Origin: an uncultured Clostridium sp.
GTDB taxonomy: Bacteria; Bacillota; Clostridia; Lachnospirales; Lachnospiraceae
Direction of reading: 5' to 3'
DNA: 52,383 nt
NCBI GenBank assembly: GCA_945917985.1
Contig: CAMEIH010000016.1
Coordinates: 1-52,383 of the forward strand
Positions 35,197 through 43,735 of the stretch are shown here, piece by piece (position 1 is the first letter of the stretch; every line of letters begins with the position of its first letter). The notes under the pieces were generated by a model, which did no database searches, was not told where the DNA came from, and was given only the letters and a program-made list of their open reading frames with translations. Both the position numbers and the translations under genes were made by a program.

Positions 35197-36447
35197 TTAA
35201 TCTAATGCATAGCTGTTCAGGTATTTCTCCTGCTCAGGAGTCAGAACATCAATTTCCTTGCCAAGGAACGCAAGCTTACGCCTTGCTACATCCATATCCA
35301 CTTCTCTGGGCACATCGATCAGCTTTTCCGTCAGTTCACTGCCGTGCTCCACCAGATACTTTGCAGAGAGAGCCTGGATCGCAAAGCTCATATCCATGAT
35401 CTCTGCGGGATGTCCGTCACCTGCTGCCAGATTTACCAGTCTGCCTTCTCCGAGGACGAAAATCCACTGACCTGTGGGAAGCTTATATCCCATGATATTC
35501 TTTCTCATTTCTTTGGTTTCCACTGCAATCTCACGAAGCCTTGCCATATCGATCTCACAGTCAAAATGACCTGCATTACAAAGGATGGCACCATCCTTGA
35601 GTACAGCAAAATCCTCCTCATCAATGACTTTATCACATCCTGTAACCGTGACAAAGAAGTCACCTACCTTCGCAGCCTCATGCATAGGCATTACATCAAA
35701 ACCATCCATCACTGCCTCAATCGCCTTGATAGGATCAATTTCCGTAACGATAACCCTTGCACCAAGCCCTTTTGCTCTCATGGCAGTACCCTTACCGCAC
35801 CAGCCGTAACCTGCCACAACTACAATCTTGCCTGCCACGATCAGATTGGTGGTTCTGTTGATGCCATCCCACACAGACTGACCGGTCCCGTATCTGTTAT
35901 CAAATAAATGCTTGCAGTCAGCATTATTTACACGAACCATGGGGAACTTAAGCTCTCCCGCCTTATTCATAGCCTCCAGGCGGATGATGCCTGTGGTAGT
36001 CTCTTCGCAGCCTCCGATAATATTAGGGATCAGCTCCGGCATATGGCTGTGTACCATATTTACCAGATCGCCGCCGTCGTCAATAATGATATTGGGACCG
36101 GCCTCCAGGGTATGACGGATATGCATATCATATTCCTCAGGCGTACTGTCGTACCATGCATGCACTTCCAGTCCGTCAGCTACAAGAGCTGCAGCCACAT
36201 CATCCTGGGTAGAAAGAGGGTTGGAGCCGGTTACATACATTTCGGCACCGCCTGCCTTAAGCACCTTGCAAAGATAAGCTGTCTTAGCCTCCAGGTGAAC
36301 GGAAAGAGCGATTTTTTTGCCTGCAAAAGGCTTTGTCTTAGAAAATTCCTCCTCCAAAGTGCGGAGAAGATCACAGTTGCGCCTCACCCATTCAATCTTA
36401 CGTGCACCGGATTCGGCTAAATTAATGTCTCTGATTTCACTACTCAT
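35197..36447 (-). CDS. ahcY: Adenosylhomocysteinase
   Basis: Splits S-adenosylhomocysteine into adenosine and homocysteine with a bound NAD, clearing the product of methyltransferases. The 416-residue protein is the short form. It has the NAD-binding loop GYGWCGKGTAMRAKGLGA, and the blocks HLEAKTAYL (N-terminal), NADCKHLFDN and NAGHFDCEID. The start has GGAGG 7 bases upstream. It is downstream of the SAH/MTA deaminase gene, so two routes act on the same compound. Confidence 0.96.
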   Translation of the reverse strand: MSSEIRDINLAESGARKIEWVRRNCDLLRTLEEEFSKTKPFAGKKIALSVHLEAKTAYLCKVLKAGGAEMYVTGSNPLSTQDDVAAALVADGLEVHAWYDSTPEEYDMHIRHTLEAGPNIIIDDGGDLVNMVHSHMPELIPNIIGGCEETTTGIIRLEAMNKAGELKFPMVRVNNADCKHLFDNRYGTGQSVWDGINRTTNLIVAGKIVVVAGYGWCGKGTAMRAKGLGARVIVTEIDPIKAIEAVMDGFDVMPMHEAAKVGDFFVTVTGCDKVIDEEDFAVLKDGAILCNAGHFDCEIDMARLREIAVETKEMRKNIMGYKLPTGQWIFVLGEGRLVNLAAGDGHPAEIMDMSFAIQALSAKYLVEHGSELTEKLIDVPREVDMDVARRKLAFLGKEIDVLTPEQEKYLNSYALD

Positions 36448-36548
36448 TTCATGTCCTCCAATAAGATATTTTCAGCCGAATTTTTATTATAGTGATGGTC
36501 GTCTGTCCTATCATCACTTCTATGAAAACTGCAGTGCAGCCATATACT

Positions 36549-37850
36549 TTAATATTCTTTTTTGTCAAGACCCATACGGGTTATGATCTCATTAACCTTT
36601 TTATACACTAATTCCTCATCCATGGTCAATATCTTTCTGTTTTCCATGGTAATTTTACCGTCAATAATGACTGTCTCCACCTCAGAACCGTTTGCGGAAT
36701 AAGAAAGTCCGGCTATCAGGTTATTTCTGGGAGTCAGGGAAGGCACATTCAGGTTCAGAATTGCCAGATCTGCCTTTTTGCCTGCTTCAATGGACCCGAT
36801 CTCTTTCTCAAGTCCCAGTGCCTTTGCACCGTTGATGGTAGCGATGCGGAATCCCTCTCTTGCGCTGACACATTGAGGCGTTTTATTTACTCCCTTATGA
36901 ATCAGGGTTAATAGGCTTAACTCATGGAACATATTAAGACTGTTGTTGGACGCTGCTCCGTCTGTACCGAGGCACACATTGACACCCTTTTCCAGCATCT
37001 TGGCAACAGGGGCAAATCCGTTTCCAAGCTTCATGTTGCTTGCAGGATTGGTGACTACACTGACTCCTTTTTCCTTTAGAATATCGATATCATGGTCTGT
37101 CACCTGCACGCAGTGAGCTGCAATGGCAGGTACATCGAAAAGCCCGTTCTTCTCTGCCATCTCAATCGGCGTACAACCGTATTTTTCCTGAATCTGCTCT
37201 ATTTCACTTTCGCTTTCGGAGAGATGCACATGAATACCCATATGATTCTTCTTTGCTTCCTCAGATACGATCCTCATAAAACCATCATCACAGGTATAAG
37301 GTGCATGGGGTCCCAGCATAAAGGTCAGTCTGTCACAATCCCTGGCCGCGTCTCTTTCCTCGTAAGCCTGCTTTAGCCTCATCTGACCTGCCTCATCATT
37401 GCCGCTGCCTACAAGCCCTCTGCAGATCACTGCTCTCATACCGGATTCCTTCACAGCCCTTGTAGTCATGTGAATATTCATCTGCATATCGTTAAAGCAG
37501 GTGGTTCCGCTCTTCATCATTTCGATGATAGCAAGGCAGGCGCCCCAATAAGTATCTTCATCCGTCATCTTCTGCTCGATGGGGTCAATGGTTCCAAACA
37601 GCCAGTCCATAAAAGACAGGTCATCTGCCACATTTCGCATAAATGCCATATAGGAATGGGTATGACAATTGACAAGCCCCGGGATCACCAGCTTATCTTT
37701 GCCCTCAATCACCTTGTCCGCCTGAAAGCCTGCAGGCTCCTGCCCCACTGCAGCAATCTTGTTACCTTCAATATAAATACTGGTCTCTTTAACCTCGTCT
37801 TTTTCCTCCCCCGGAAGTATAGCGAGTATGTTCTTTAATACAATTCCCAT
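36549..37850 (-). CDS. mtaD: 5-methylthioadenosine / S-adenosylhomocysteine deaminase
   Basis: An amidohydrolase that removes the 6-amino group of SAH, methylthioadenosine or 5'-deoxyadenosine. The 433-residue protein shows metal ligands in NCHTHSYM, HVHLSES, AHCVQ and LGTDGAASNN, in the family order. Substrate choice among the three is not visible. The start follows AAAGGAG. It lies about 100 bases upstream of ahcY, with an AGTGATG/CATCACT inverted repeat in the gap. Confidence 0.9.
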   Translation of the reverse strand: MGIVLKNILAILPGEEKDEVKETSIYIEGNKIAAVGQEPAGFQADKVIEGKDKLVIPGLVNCHTHSYMAFMRNVADDLSFMDWLFGTIDPIEQKMTDEDTYWGACLAIIEMMKSGTTCFNDMQMNIHMTTRAVKESGMRAVICRGLVGSGNDEAGQMRLKQAYEERDAARDCDRLTFMLGPHAPYTCDDGFMRIVSEEAKKNHMGIHVHLSESESEIEQIQEKYGCTPIEMAEKNGLFDVPAIAAHCVQVTDHDIDILKEKGVSVVTNPASNMKLGNGFAPVAKMLEKGVNVCLGTDGAASNNSLNMFHELSLLTLIHKGVNKTPQCVSAREGFRIATINGAKALGLEKEIGSIEAGKKADLAILNLNVPSLTPRNNLIAGLSYSANGSEVETVIIDGKITMENRKILTMDEELVYKKVNEIITRMGLDKKEY

Positions 37851-37861
37851 AAGGTTCTCCT

Positions 37862-38821
37862 TTACTTACTGACAACATTTCTGTCTTCGCCCTTTAAAAA
37901 GGCTTCGATATTTTTACAGGTTTCTGAAACGCACCTGGTTCTCGCTTCAATGCTTGCCCATGCCATGTGGGGTGTGATAATCAGCCTGTTGCTGTCCTTG
38001 ATTCTGCTTAGTGGGTTGCTGTCCTTCATAGGCTCCGTACCCGTCACATCAAGACCTGCTCCTAAAATATAGTTTTCGGTCAAAGCGGTGTAAAGATCCT
38101 CATCATTCACAACAGGTCCTCTTGCCACATTGAGCAGGATTGCTGTCTTTTTCATTTTCTTAAGGGCATCCAGATTGATCAGGTTTCTGGTGATATCACT
38201 TAACGGACAGTGAAGAGACAAGAAATCTGATTCCCTTAATAAAGTGTCAAAATCTACTCTCTCATATTCGTTGCAGCTGCTCTTACCCGTTACGGAATAA
38301 AAAATAACACGACATCCGAAGGCTTTCGCAATCTCTGCCACTTTTTTTCCGATATTTCCCATGCCGATGATTCCCCAGGTCTTTCCGGCAAGCTCCGTAT
38401 AAGGAAGGTCAAAATTGGAAAAGCGGTCCTGCGCCGCATATTCACCGGACTTTACATAATCATCATAGTGGCGGAGCTTTTCCAGAATATAGAGGCACAT
38501 TGCAAATGTGTGCTGTGCCACGGCATCTGTAGAGTAGTTTACCACGTTGGCTACTCTGATTCCTCTGCTCTTGCAATAGTTAAGGTCCACATTATCATAA
38601 CCGGTGGCAAATTCACAGATCAGCTTCACGTCCTTTGCATCCTTTAAAGTGCTTTCATTTAAAGGCGCTTTGTTTGCCACAATGATCTGCGCATCCTTTA
38701 TTCTCTCTGCCACATCCTCTGCGGTAGTATTGCGATAGACAGTGGTTTCTCCATATTCCGAAATGGAATCCACCGAGACATCGGTTCCTACACTGTTTCT
38801 CTCCAATATCACAATTTTCAT
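37862..38821 (-). CDS. D-isomer-specific 2-hydroxyacid dehydrogenase
   Basis: A 319-residue NAD-dependent dehydrogenase of the D-lactate/glycerate type. It has the Rossmann motif GIIGMGNIGKKVAEIAKAFG and the catalytic Arg (NVARGPVV), Glu (TGTEPM) and His (ITPHMAW). Substrate is not clear. The gene is 11 bases upstream of the mtaD start, so probably co-transcribed with mtaD and ahcY. The start follows AGGAG. A weak TATACA-type promoter lies in the gap behind it. Confidence 0.88.
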   Translation of the reverse strand: MKIVILERNSVGTDVSVDSISEYGETTVYRNTTAEDVAERIKDAQIIVANKAPLNESTLKDAKDVKLICEFATGYDNVDLNYCKSRGIRVANVVNYSTDAVAQHTFAMCLYILEKLRHYDDYVKSGEYAAQDRFSNFDLPYTELAGKTWGIIGMGNIGKKVAEIAKAFGCRVIFYSVTGKSSCNEYERVDFDTLLRESDFLSLHCPLSDITRNLINLDALKKMKKTAILLNVARGPVVNDEDLYTALTENYILGAGLDVTGTEPMKDSNPLSRIKDSNRLIITPHMAWASIEARTRCVSETCKNIEAFLKGEDRNVVSK

Positions 38822-38893
38822 CTGCTTTTACTCCTCATATCTTGTCGTAATGGATAATGTCCTATTTATTGTATACTAAAGTGAAGCTAAAAT

Positions 38894-39910
38894 CTATCCC
38901 TGATTCCTATTCTTAACCGAATCTCCACAGGATACTTTCCCCGATATCATGATCCTCTTGATCGGTTCCTTTCCCGGGTTTTCTATCAATGCTGTGATTC
39001 TCTCTGCAATGGCTTCCCCCATCTTCTCCGAATCCTGCTTAAGGGTAGTCAGTTCGGGAGATATTGCCTTCGCAAGTGGTATTCCGTCGTATCCTGCAAT
39101 AGAAATATCCTCCGGAATCGTAAGCTTTCGATCATGGATGGCACCTATTCCACCAAGTGCGGAGAAATCGTTGGGATAAATAATGCAGGTTGGCGGATCA
39201 GGAAGGTCAAGAAGCTCTTTTGTCAATTGCCCCGCTTTCCGAAAATCCAGATATCCGCCTTCTCTCACATAAGTATCCGGAACAGAAAGTCCAAGGTGCT
39301 TCATCGTCTCATAAAAACTGTCAACGCGCTTTGTCGTGATTTTGGAATTTTCCCCATGAATATAAGCAATCTTGCGGTGTCCTTTTTCATAAATATAGGT
39401 GACAAGATCGCGGATTCCCTTTTCATAGTCAAAACAGACGGATGTCTTTTCTTCAAAAATCCTGTCAACCGTCACAACAGGCAGTTCACTCCTGATCAGT
39501 TCTATTACTTCCGGATGCCGATAATATGTATATGCCAGAACCACACCATCCACTCCTCTGTATCTGCAATGCTCGAGATAGGTCATGGTGTGACTTCCCA
39601 CTTCCTTATTGATGAAAATGATTTCATAACCCCGCTTTTCCACCGCAATCTTGAAAGCATTGAGCACCTTCGGAAAAAATTCATCCGTCAGAGCCGTTCC
39701 TCCGTCCTCACCGAATAAAACACCTATGCTGTAGCTTCTCTTCGAGCGCAGAGTTCTTGCCGAAGCGTTTGGAAAATATCCCATTTCATCCGCAATCTCA
39801 CGAATCCTCTTTTTCGTTTCTTCTCCGATATCACTTTTATCATTCAGTGCCTTACTGACAGTAGCCACAGATACCCCACAGCGCTGTGCCAGTTCTTTAA
39901 TGGAAACCAT
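38894..39910 (-). CDS. LacI family transcriptional regulator
   Basis: A 338-residue sugar-type repressor. The N-terminal helix-turn-helix reads IKELAQRCGVSVATVSKALN, followed by the hinge and a periplasmic-binding-protein-like effector domain (about 60-330). It lies upstream of the 2-hydroxyacid dehydrogenase across 72 bases, so local control is possible. The repeat array follows on its 5' side. The effector is unknown. The start follows AGAGGTAG. Confidence 0.93.
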   Translation of the reverse strand: MVSIKELAQRCGVSVATVSKALNDKSDIGEETKKRIREIADEMGYFPNASARTLRSKRSYSIGVLFGEDGGTALTDEFFPKVLNAFKIAVEKRGYEIIFINKEVGSHTMTYLEHCRYRGVDGVVLAYTYYRHPEVIELIRSELPVVTVDRIFEEKTSVCFDYEKGIRDLVTYIYEKGHRKIAYIHGENSKITTKRVDSFYETMKHLGLSVPDTYVREGGYLDFRKAGQLTKELLDLPDPPTCIIYPNDFSALGGIGAIHDRKLTIPEDISIAGYDGIPLAKAISPELTTLKQDSEKMGEAIAERITALIENPGKEPIKRIMISGKVSCGDSVKNRNQG

Positions 39911-40001
39911 ATTTCTACCTCTTCAATCCGGCTTTTGTGAAAAAATTGTAGCATGTGGTCATTCAGAACGCAATTATTTCATGCTGTGAAACTGCTCGCG
40001 T

Positions 40002-40313
40002 ATTTTACGCTGTGAAACCGCTCGCGGAGGGTATGGAAGCCGGATAAGTGCTTGCTGTACCCTCGGAAATAGCTTTCCAGAAACATTTTACGCTGTGAAA
40101 TCGCTCATGGAGGGTATGGAAGCCGAAAAAGTGCTTGCTGTACCCTCGGAAGCTGCTTTCCAGAAACATTTTACGCTGTAAAACCGCTCGCAGAGGGTAT
40201 GGGAGCCAGAAAAGTGCTTGCTGTACCCTCGGAAGCTGCTTTCCAGAAACATTTTACGCTGTAAAACCGCTCATGGAGGGTATGGAAGCCGGATAAGTGC
40301 TTACTGTACCCTC
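40002..40313. repeat. Tandem array of four 83-bp units with internal hairpins
   Basis: The start ATTTTACGCTGT recurs at 40002, 40085, 40168 and 40251, exactly 83 bases apart. Units are nearly identical, differing at a few positions. A shorter, degenerate copy of about 20 bases lies at 39981-40000. Each unit has an inverted repeat GAGGGTA...TACCCTC (40027-40033 and 40058-40064 in the first) and a second short one, GGAAGC-TG-CTTTCC. The last copy diverges after 40313. No ORF spans the array, and 83 is not a multiple of 3. It fills most of a 454-base gap; I saw nothing else in the rest. Confidence 0.9.
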
Positions 40314-40364
40314 CATGGAAATTCTTAAGGGTAAATTCACTTCCTCATGCTAACGTTCTCTCTT

Positions 40365-40856
40365 TCAGACAAACGTTCTCACTTTCTTAAGCAGTAAATA
40401 CAGCGGCTTTCCGATCACCAGCATCAGCACGAAGTTGCACACGCCATGCCAGACATCCCATGGCAGCCCGCTGATCCAATAAGCTAACGCGTAAGCGGGA
40501 TCTACAGGGAGATAAACAATTGCAAACAGACTGCCGAAAATAAGCCCAAACAAACCTGATACAACACTCCAGATCAGAAATTCCTCTTTAATGAACTTTT
40601 TGAGCAACAGCGTGATCAAAACAAGAAGCGGCCATACATAAAGGTAAGATACCCACCATGTGCCGAACCCCCACTGGATCAGTTCAAACAGATTAAATAC
40701 CGTGACAATGAGGAATGCTTCTTTGCCAAAAACCAGCGTATATAAAATCGTGAGCAGTGAAACCAGTTCCACGTTGGGCAGAAATTCCAGAGCCACTTTA
40801 GACACATAAAGGATAGCACTTAAAAGCGCTATCCTTGTAATCTTGCGAACCGGCAT
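40365..40856 (-). CDS. ECF transporter S component, probably for cobalamin or a precursor
   Basis: A 163-residue membrane protein with about five to six hydrophobic helices, the size and layout of an ECF-type substrate-binding (S) component. The N-terminus (ITRIALLSAILYVSKVAL) has an alanine-rich helix in keeping with docking to EcfT. The substrate is inferred from the cobalamin riboswitch and the DUF4430 gene, which starts the same transcript. The ATG is one base past the DUF4430 stop. The EcfA and EcfT parts are not in the window and are probably shared. Confidence 0.84.
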   Translation of the reverse strand: MPVRKITRIALLSAILYVSKVALEFLPNVELVSLLTILYTLVFGKEAFLIVTVFNLFELIQWGFGTWWVSYLYVWPLLVLITLLLKKFIKEEFLIWSVVSGLFGLIFGSLFAIVYLPVDPAYALAYWISGLPWDVWHGVCNFVLMLVIGKPLYLLLKKVRTFV

Positions 40857-40857
40857 C

Positions 40858-41256
40858 TTACCACCCCTGTTTTAATGTGAAGTTATAGATGTCTCCATCC
40901 TGAAGCGGTATCTCATCGGCACCCGTCATGCTTGGCTCGCCGTTGACGGAAACACACCACCAGTACTGGTTGTCCATATCCTCCTGCATACCGTCAAAGC
41001 CTGTGATGTAAATGCCATACTCGGATTCCTGCCACTCACATCCTTCAAAGGTTCTTAAGAATTCTCCGAGGTACTCCGCATCCGACTTACAATCTGTGGT
41101 TTCGGAAACGCCGTCCCTGTCGGAAACGATCTCGATCTGGCACTCCTTCCTTCCTGCCTGGGTGGCACGGTAATTCAGTGCGCCCGCCAAAACCGCGGCA
41201 ATCACAATAATAGCCGCAAATACGGACACAAGGGTAATTTTTTGTTTTTTGGTCAT
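40858..41256 (-). CDS. DUF4430 domain protein, membrane anchored
   Basis: A 132-residue surface protein with one N-terminal membrane anchor (about 5-25) and an extracytoplasmic DUF4430 domain (WWCVSVNGEPSMTGADEIPL near the end). DUF4430 resembles the C-terminal domain of transcobalamin, and often lies next to cobalamin ECF systems. It may hand a corrinoid to the S component. The ATG at 41256 has AAAGGAG 8 bases upstream. An ATG at 41283 lacks a site. Confidence 0.85.
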   Translation of the reverse strand: MTKKQKITLVSVFAAIIVIAAVLAGALNYRATQAGRKECQIEIVSDRDGVSETTDCKSDAEYLGEFLRTFEGCEWQESEYGIYITGFDGMQEDMDNQYWWCVSVNGEPSMTGADEIPLQDGDIYNFTLKQGW

Positions 41257-41295
41257 AATATTCTCTCCTTTCTTTCCTACCAAAGAAACAGATTC

Positions 41296-41496
41296 TTACG
41301 TTTATGGCAAGTCTTAGGACTTAGCTTCATCTGACTTATCCGCCTTCTCATGGCACCATGGTTCATTTCCTTCCATGACCTCCACAATGGCTGTTTGCTG
41401 CAACCGGGATAACTCATCCGCCTTACCTCAGAGTAAGCTGTCAATGATTCTCACATTGTTCCTTTTTAAACCGATCATAGACCGGTACCATAACCG
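41296..41496 (-). promoter_or_regulatory. Cobalamin riboswitch
   Basis: Read on the minus strand, the region begins with TTATGGTACC, then GGTTTAAAAAGGAA, matching the conserved GGTxCC...GGxTTAAAAGGGAA core. CAATG-TGAGAAT-CATTG follows, matching the GUG-AAUC arm. GCCATTGTG matches the CCACTGTG box, and AAGTCAGATGAAGC resembles the B12 box. The closing CCATAA pairs with the opening TTATGG. A peripheral insert lies near 41400-41440. The DUF4430 ribosome site is about 30 bases downstream. Confidence 0.85.
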
Positions 41497-41523
41497 CCGG
41501 CTCACCGCCGTTACCAGATTTTT

Positions 41524-41551
41524 ATTCTATCATAGATTATAAGAATTGCAA
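41524..41551 (-). promoter_or_regulatory. Promoter of the cobalamin riboswitch operon
   Basis: On the minus strand TTGCAA (41546-41551) is separated by 16 bases from TAGAAT (41524-41529), with the start near 41517, just ahead of the riboswitch. Confidence 0.62.
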
Positions 41552-41673
41552 GCATCTTTCCCTGTATATTTCCTATTTTCTTTTTTGACTTACTGCAGAA
41601 TTTACTTGTTTTGTTTCTTTCCGTATCTTAAAATTAGATTAAGAAAAAACACAACTAAGGAAAGGCAAAAAAC

Positions 41674-43716
41674 ATGTGGATTGAAGGTAATTACAGAAGA
41701 AATCTTATGGACATGCACATCGATGACTGGAATCCCGAATTCCTCTCTAAAATCAATGTGGAAGAGTACGTGGAGGCATTGAAGGATGCCGGAGTGCAGG
41801 CTGCCATGGTAAAAGGCAAACCCCACACGGGCCTGTGCTATTATCCAACAAAAATCGGAAGAATGCACCGGGGTCTCAAGGGTTACGACTTTTTGGGCGA
41901 AATGATCAAGGCCTGCCACGCAAACAATATCGCCGTCATTGCTTATTTTTCCCAGATCTTTGACAACTGGGCTTACGAGGAACACCCGGCATGGCGTGTG
42001 GTGACGGCAGAGGGAAAAAATATGCGCCAGTACCGTCACGGCAGCGATTTTAAAACCGGCAGATACGGAATCGTCTGCCCCAACAATCAGGAATACCGGG
42101 CGTATGTGAAAGCGTCCCTGACAGAGATGAATACTCTGTATGATTTCGAGGGTATGTTCCTTGACATGACCTTTTTCCCCGAGGTCTGCTACTGCAGCAG
42201 CTGTCGGGAGCGGTATAAAAAGGAGACGGGAAAGGAACTTCCCACAAGGATCGACTGGAAGGATAAGGACTGGCTTTCCTACGTTTATAAAAGAGATGAA
42301 TGGATGGCAGAATACGCAGCCTTTGCCACCGGCTGTGTCAAGGCGGTAAAGCCCCATGTGACGGTGGAGCATCAGTTCTCCCGAATCACAGGAAGCTGGA
42401 TCGACGGCAGCTCTGAAATGCTGACGGAAGCGGTGGATTACTGCGGCGGCGACTATTACGGAGGCTTTTTACAGCAGACCTTCATCAATAAATACTATAA
42501 AAATGTGTCACCCAATCTGCCCTTTGTCTATCATACCTCAAGGTGTGATCCCGAGCTTGTATATCATACCACCACAAAGACACAGGAAGAGCTGATGCTC
42601 CATGTGATCACCGCGCTGGTACATAACGGAGCGTTCCTTCTGGTGGACGCCATCAATCCCGACGGCTCCATTGTGCCGCAAGTTTACCATGGATTGATGA
42701 AAAACATCTATGCAAAGACACAGCCCTATGAGAAGTATGTGAACGGAAATCTTTTGCACAATGCATCTATCTGGTTTGCATCCCATGCAAAATACAATCC
42801 TTTTGAACAAAATGAAGCGATCATGGATAAGAGCTTCCATCCGGATTACTACATGGACGCACCGGTATCAGCCGCATCTGTTTTACGGGAAAACAACGTG
42901 CCCTTCGAGGTCATCGGCACCAAAAATATTGCAGCAGAAACGGCAGATGTTTTGATCCTCTCCCATGTGGCAGCCATCCGTGATGAGGAAATGGATGAAA
43001 TTGAAAAATTCCTTGAAAAAGGCGGCAACCTCTATATCAGCGGCCCTGTGGGTAATGAAAGACTGCAAAAGCTCATCGGCATTCAGGTCACAGGCCGGAC
43101 CAGCCACGAATTTACATATATGAGCCCCACAAAGGAGGGCGCAGAAATTCTCACAGGCTTTGACCGGCTGACGCCTCTCACGATTCCCATGGCGCAGATA
43201 GCAGCCACCGTTACGGATCCTGAAGGAATTACGGTGCTGGCAACCAGAACACTTCCCTATACCCTGACAGATACGGAGGACTTTGCTGCCATTCATTCCA
43301 ACCCTCCCGGCGTTTATACGGACGAGCCCTGTCTGATCCTGAAAGACACAGGAAAGAACAGGATTATCTGGTCTGCAGCTCCCATCGAGATGTCAAAGCC
43401 CTACATGAGCCGGCAGGTATTTTTGCGCATCATCCGTTCCCTGATAGGGGAGCCTGCATTTACTTCTAACGCCCCAAAATTTGTGGAGGTGTTATCCTGG
43501 GAAAAGGACGAAAAACAGTATTTTGCCATCATCAATGAACAGGAGGAATCCCCCGTGGTTCCCATGTACGACATTACCATTGATGTGAAGAAGCCTGAGA
43601 AAAAGGCGGTACTTCTGCCGGAAGGAAGTGAACTTTCATGCGAAATCGTGAACGGTAATACCCTGAGAATTCATCTGCCCAAACTGGAGATCTTCCAGAT
43701 GATAGAGCTTATTTGA
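41674..43716 (+). CDS. Putative glycoside hydrolase (GHL6-like) with trimerisation domain
   Basis: A 680-residue protein without signal peptide. The first 400 residues look like a TIM barrel of the GHL6 hypothetical glycosidase group (AGVQAAMVKGKPHTG, FEGMFLDMTFFPEVCYC, VEHQFSRITGSW). Residues about 420-480 (ADVLILSHVAAIRDEEMD, then GGNLYISGPVG) resemble the Glyco_hydro_42M trimerisation domain. The linked sugar is not visible, but the downstream epimerase and fucose isomerase suggest fucose or a rare ketose. AAGGAAAGG lies before the ATG. A moderate TTTACT-17-TATCTT promoter lies at about 41611-41639. Confidence 0.78.
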   Translation: MWIEGNYRRNLMDMHIDDWNPEFLSKINVEEYVEALKDAGVQAAMVKGKPHTGLCYYPTKIGRMHRGLKGYDFLGEMIKACHANNIAVIAYFSQIFDNWAYEEHPAWRVVTAEGKNMRQYRHGSDFKTGRYGIVCPNNQEYRAYVKASLTEMNTLYDFEGMFLDMTFFPEVCYCSSCRERYKKETGKELPTRIDWKDKDWLSYVYKRDEWMAEYAAFATGCVKAVKPHVTVEHQFSRITGSWIDGSSEMLTEAVDYCGGDYYGGFLQQTFINKYYKNVSPNLPFVYHTSRCDPELVYHTTTKTQEELMLHVITALVHNGAFLLVDAINPDGSIVPQVYHGLMKNIYAKTQPYEKYVNGNLLHNASIWFASHAKYNPFEQNEAIMDKSFHPDYYMDAPVSAASVLRENNVPFEVIGTKNIAAETADVLILSHVAAIRDEEMDEIEKFLEKGGNLYISGPVGNERLQKLIGIQVTGRTSHEFTYMSPTKEGAEILTGFDRLTPLTIPMAQIAATVTDPEGITVLATRTLPYTLTDTEDFAAIHSNPPGVYTDEPCLILKDTGKNRIIWSAAPIEMSKPYMSRQVFLRIIRSLIGEPAFTSNAPKFVEVLSWEKDEKQYFAIINEQEESPVVPMYDITIDVKKPEKKAVLLPEGSELSCEIVNGNTLRIHLPKLEIFQMIELI

Positions 43717-43735
43717 AAAAAGGAGGTAACAACTT

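Noticed and set aside
36448-36548. SAH riboswitch before ahcY
   Set aside because: I could not find the conserved core, and SAH riboswitches are mainly known from Proteobacteria. Only a short inverted repeat is seen.
39979-40313. CRISPR array
   Set aside because: Units are 83 bp and contiguous with no unique spacers, and no cas genes are nearby.
41296-41496. Tetrahydrofolate riboswitch for the S component
   Set aside because: The motifs fit the cobalamin class much better (GGTxCC, TTAAAAAGGAA, GCCATTGTG and the closing P1).
41602-42372. Minus-strand gene of 256 codons
   Set aside because: It is antisense to the putative glycosidase, which has clear protein-like content, ribosome site and operon partners. 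The reverse frame has none of these.
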